Shown here: piece after piece, positions 22,323 to 23,407 of the stretch
Layout: each line of letters opens with the position of its first letter
How positions within the stretch are numbered: position 1 is the stretch's first letter
NCBI GenBank assembly: GCA_964463505.1
Contig: CAYXDC010000053.1
Location: 1-23,407 of the forward strand
Length of the DNA stretch: 23,407 nucleotides
Source of the DNA: JAJZSS01 sp964463505
Lineage (GTDB): Bacteria > Chloroflexota > Anaerolineae > Anaerolineales > UBA4823
Reading direction: 5' to 3'
Notes under the pieces: generated by a model
Database searches by the model: none
What the model was told of the DNA's origin: nothing
Seen by the model: only the letters and a program-made list of their open reading frames with translations
Made by a program: the position numbers and the translations under genes

Positions 22323-23407
22323 ATGTTCCTGCTCAATCCCCATTCCCCTGAGCACTATTTTCCAGACGAACGCTCGCGCCAGATCATGCTCCAAACCATT
22401 GCCTTCTTTGAGAAGAAGGGAAAGCACAGCATCAAGGAGGATGATCGCAATCGCACCTGGTACAGCGACTTCTTAGAATTCCAAAAGCAGAATCGGCTCT
22501 TTGCCACCCTGCTCACACCCAGCCAGTATGGCTTCGACCCTGACTGCCGCTGGGATACCTGGCGTAATTGCGCCTTCAACGAAATTCTGGGTTTTTATGG
22601 ACTGGCGTACTGGTACACCTGGCAGGTGAGCATCCTGGGCCTGGGGCCGGTCTGGATGAGTCCCAACGAAGCCCTCAAGCGCCGCGCTGCTGAGCTTCTG
22701 CACGATGGTGAGGTCTTCGCCTTCGGGCTGTCCGAAAGGGCGCATGGCGCGGATATCTATGCCACTGAGATGAGCCTAACCCCCCAACCTGACGGGAGCT
22801 ACCTGGCGAACGGCGAGAAATACTACATCGGCAACGCCAATATCGCCCCCATGGTATCCACCTTCGGCAAGATCGCCGGCACGGGTGAGTATGTCTTCTT
22901 CAGCGCCGACTACCGCCGCCCGAATTACCGCCTGTTGCAGAACGTGACCGCCAGCCAGAATTACGTCGCCCAATATGCCCTGCAGGACTATCCGGTGAGC
23001 GAGGCAGATATCCTTTTTAGGGGGCAGCTTGCCTGGGATACAGCCCTGAATACGGTCAATGTGGGCAAATTCAACTTGGGTTGGGCGTCGATTGGCATAT
23101 GCACGCATGCTTTCTACGAGGCGCTCAATCACGCTGCCAACCGCCGGCTCTATAATATGTACGTGACCGACTTCCCGCATGTGCGCCAGATGTTCACGGA
23201 TGCCTTGGCGCGCCTGACTGCGATGAAGTTATTCACCCTGCGCGCCGCCGATTACCAGCGCTCGGCCTCCCCCACTGACCGGCGTTATCTGCTTTTTAAC
23301 CCGCTGGTCAAGATGAAGGTCACCACCCAGGGTGAGGAAGTGATTAACCTGCTCTGGGATGTGATCGCCGCCAAGGGCTTTGAGAAAGACACCTATTTCG
23401 AGATGGC
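22323..23407 (+). CDS. Acyl-CoA dehydrogenase family protein (3' end beyond the window)
   Basis: The frame is open from the ATG at 22323 to the window edge, 361 complete codons. AAGGAG lies seven bases upstream of the ATG. The product shows the acyl-CoA dehydrogenase middle-domain signature FAFGLSERAHGADIYATEM, followed by YLANGEKYYIGNANIA, the usual FAD-contacting region, and a helical C-terminal domain begins near WASIGICTHAFYEALNHAAN. The N-terminal helical domain has FYGLAYWYTWQVSILGLGPV. The enzyme would oxidise an acyl-CoA with FAD, passing electrons to ETF. The beginning (MFLLNPHSPEHYFPDERSRQ) and likely total length (over 400 residues) point to a divergent branch rather than a standard short-chain enzyme. 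The catalytic base is not identifiable here. Substrate is unknown. Confidence 0.88.
   Translation, partial: MFLLNPHSPEHYFPDERSRQIMLQTIAFFEKKGKHSIKEDDRNRTWYSDFLEFQKQNRLFATLLTPSQYGFDPDCRWDTWRNCAFNEILGFYGLAYWYTWQVSILGLGPVWMSPNEALKRRAAELLHDGEVFAFGLSERAHGADIYATEMSLTPQPDGSYLANGEKYYIGNANIAPMVSTFGKIAGTGEYVFFSADYRRPNYRLLQNVTASQNYVAQYALQDYPVSEADILFRGQLAWDTALNTVNVGKFNLGWASIGICTHAFYEALNHAANRRLYNMYVTDFPHVRQMFTDALARLTAMKLFTLRAADYQRSASPTDRRYLLFNPLVKMKVTTQGEEVINLLWDVIAAKGFEKDTYFEM

Noticed and set aside
1..23407. CRISPR arrays, integrases, intact insertion sequences, rRNA or tRNA genes
   Set aside because: I looked for regularly spaced repeats, transposase motifs and RNA gene landmarks on both strands and found none.

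Overview
The window (23,407 bases, GC-rich) looks like chromosome from a Chloroflexota bacterium, most likely class Anaerolineae. This is inferred from the style of the genes: a giant SARP/AAA/TPR regulator, several lineage-type multi-pass glycosyltransferases, a small nucleotidyltransferase module, and a cysteine-rich ferredoxin. No rRNA, tRNA, CRISPR array, integrase or intact insertion sequence is visible, so it reads as ordinary chromosome with patches of accessory or decaying DNA.

Layout, left to right. (1) 1-192: 5' end of hisS on the minus strand, then a gene-poor stretch holding a short interspersed-repeat-like element. (2) 461-4039 (-): a large SARP-type regulator with AAA ATPase and TPR-like tail. 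Divergent from it is a plus-strand cluster of DUF6064 membrane protein, a secreted protein of unknown family and a small membrane protein (4257-6196), with hairpins in both gaps. (3) 6217-8304 (-): a large membrane protein resembling a glycosyltransferase. (4) 8367-12822 (-): an apparent operon of M14 carboxypeptidase, M24 aminopeptidase-like protein, methylglyoxal synthase and poly-4Fe-4S ferredoxin; the last two overlap by one base. (5) 12899-14218 (-): a decaying accessory patch with a Fic C-terminal fragment, AT-rich repeats, a terminator, a zinc-ribbon-like gene broken by one amber codon, an AbiEii-like nucleotidyltransferase and its 84-residue partner. (6) 14240-19099 (-): GH31 glycosidase, a Fic-fold protein that has lost its catalytic histidine, and an AAA+ ATPase with an N-terminal winged helix. 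(7) 19410-23407 (+): a GT39-like membrane glycosyltransferase, an MDR-family oxidoreductase behind a strong promoter and a leader terminator, and the first 361 codons of an acyl-CoA dehydrogenase-like gene.

The most notable signals are these. Three genes (start codons at 8304, 14218 and 17793) share one start geometry: extended -10 TGnTAnnnT, exactly six bases, then ATG or GTG. This predicts leaderless mRNAs. The Fic-like protein reads Q-P-F where H-P-F is expected. The third gene of the overlapping nucleotidyltransferase module carries a TAG where relatives are recalled to have Trp. The oxidoreductase leader contains a textbook terminator between promoter and start codon. Family assignments come from reading motifs and from memory of the families; no database search was run.
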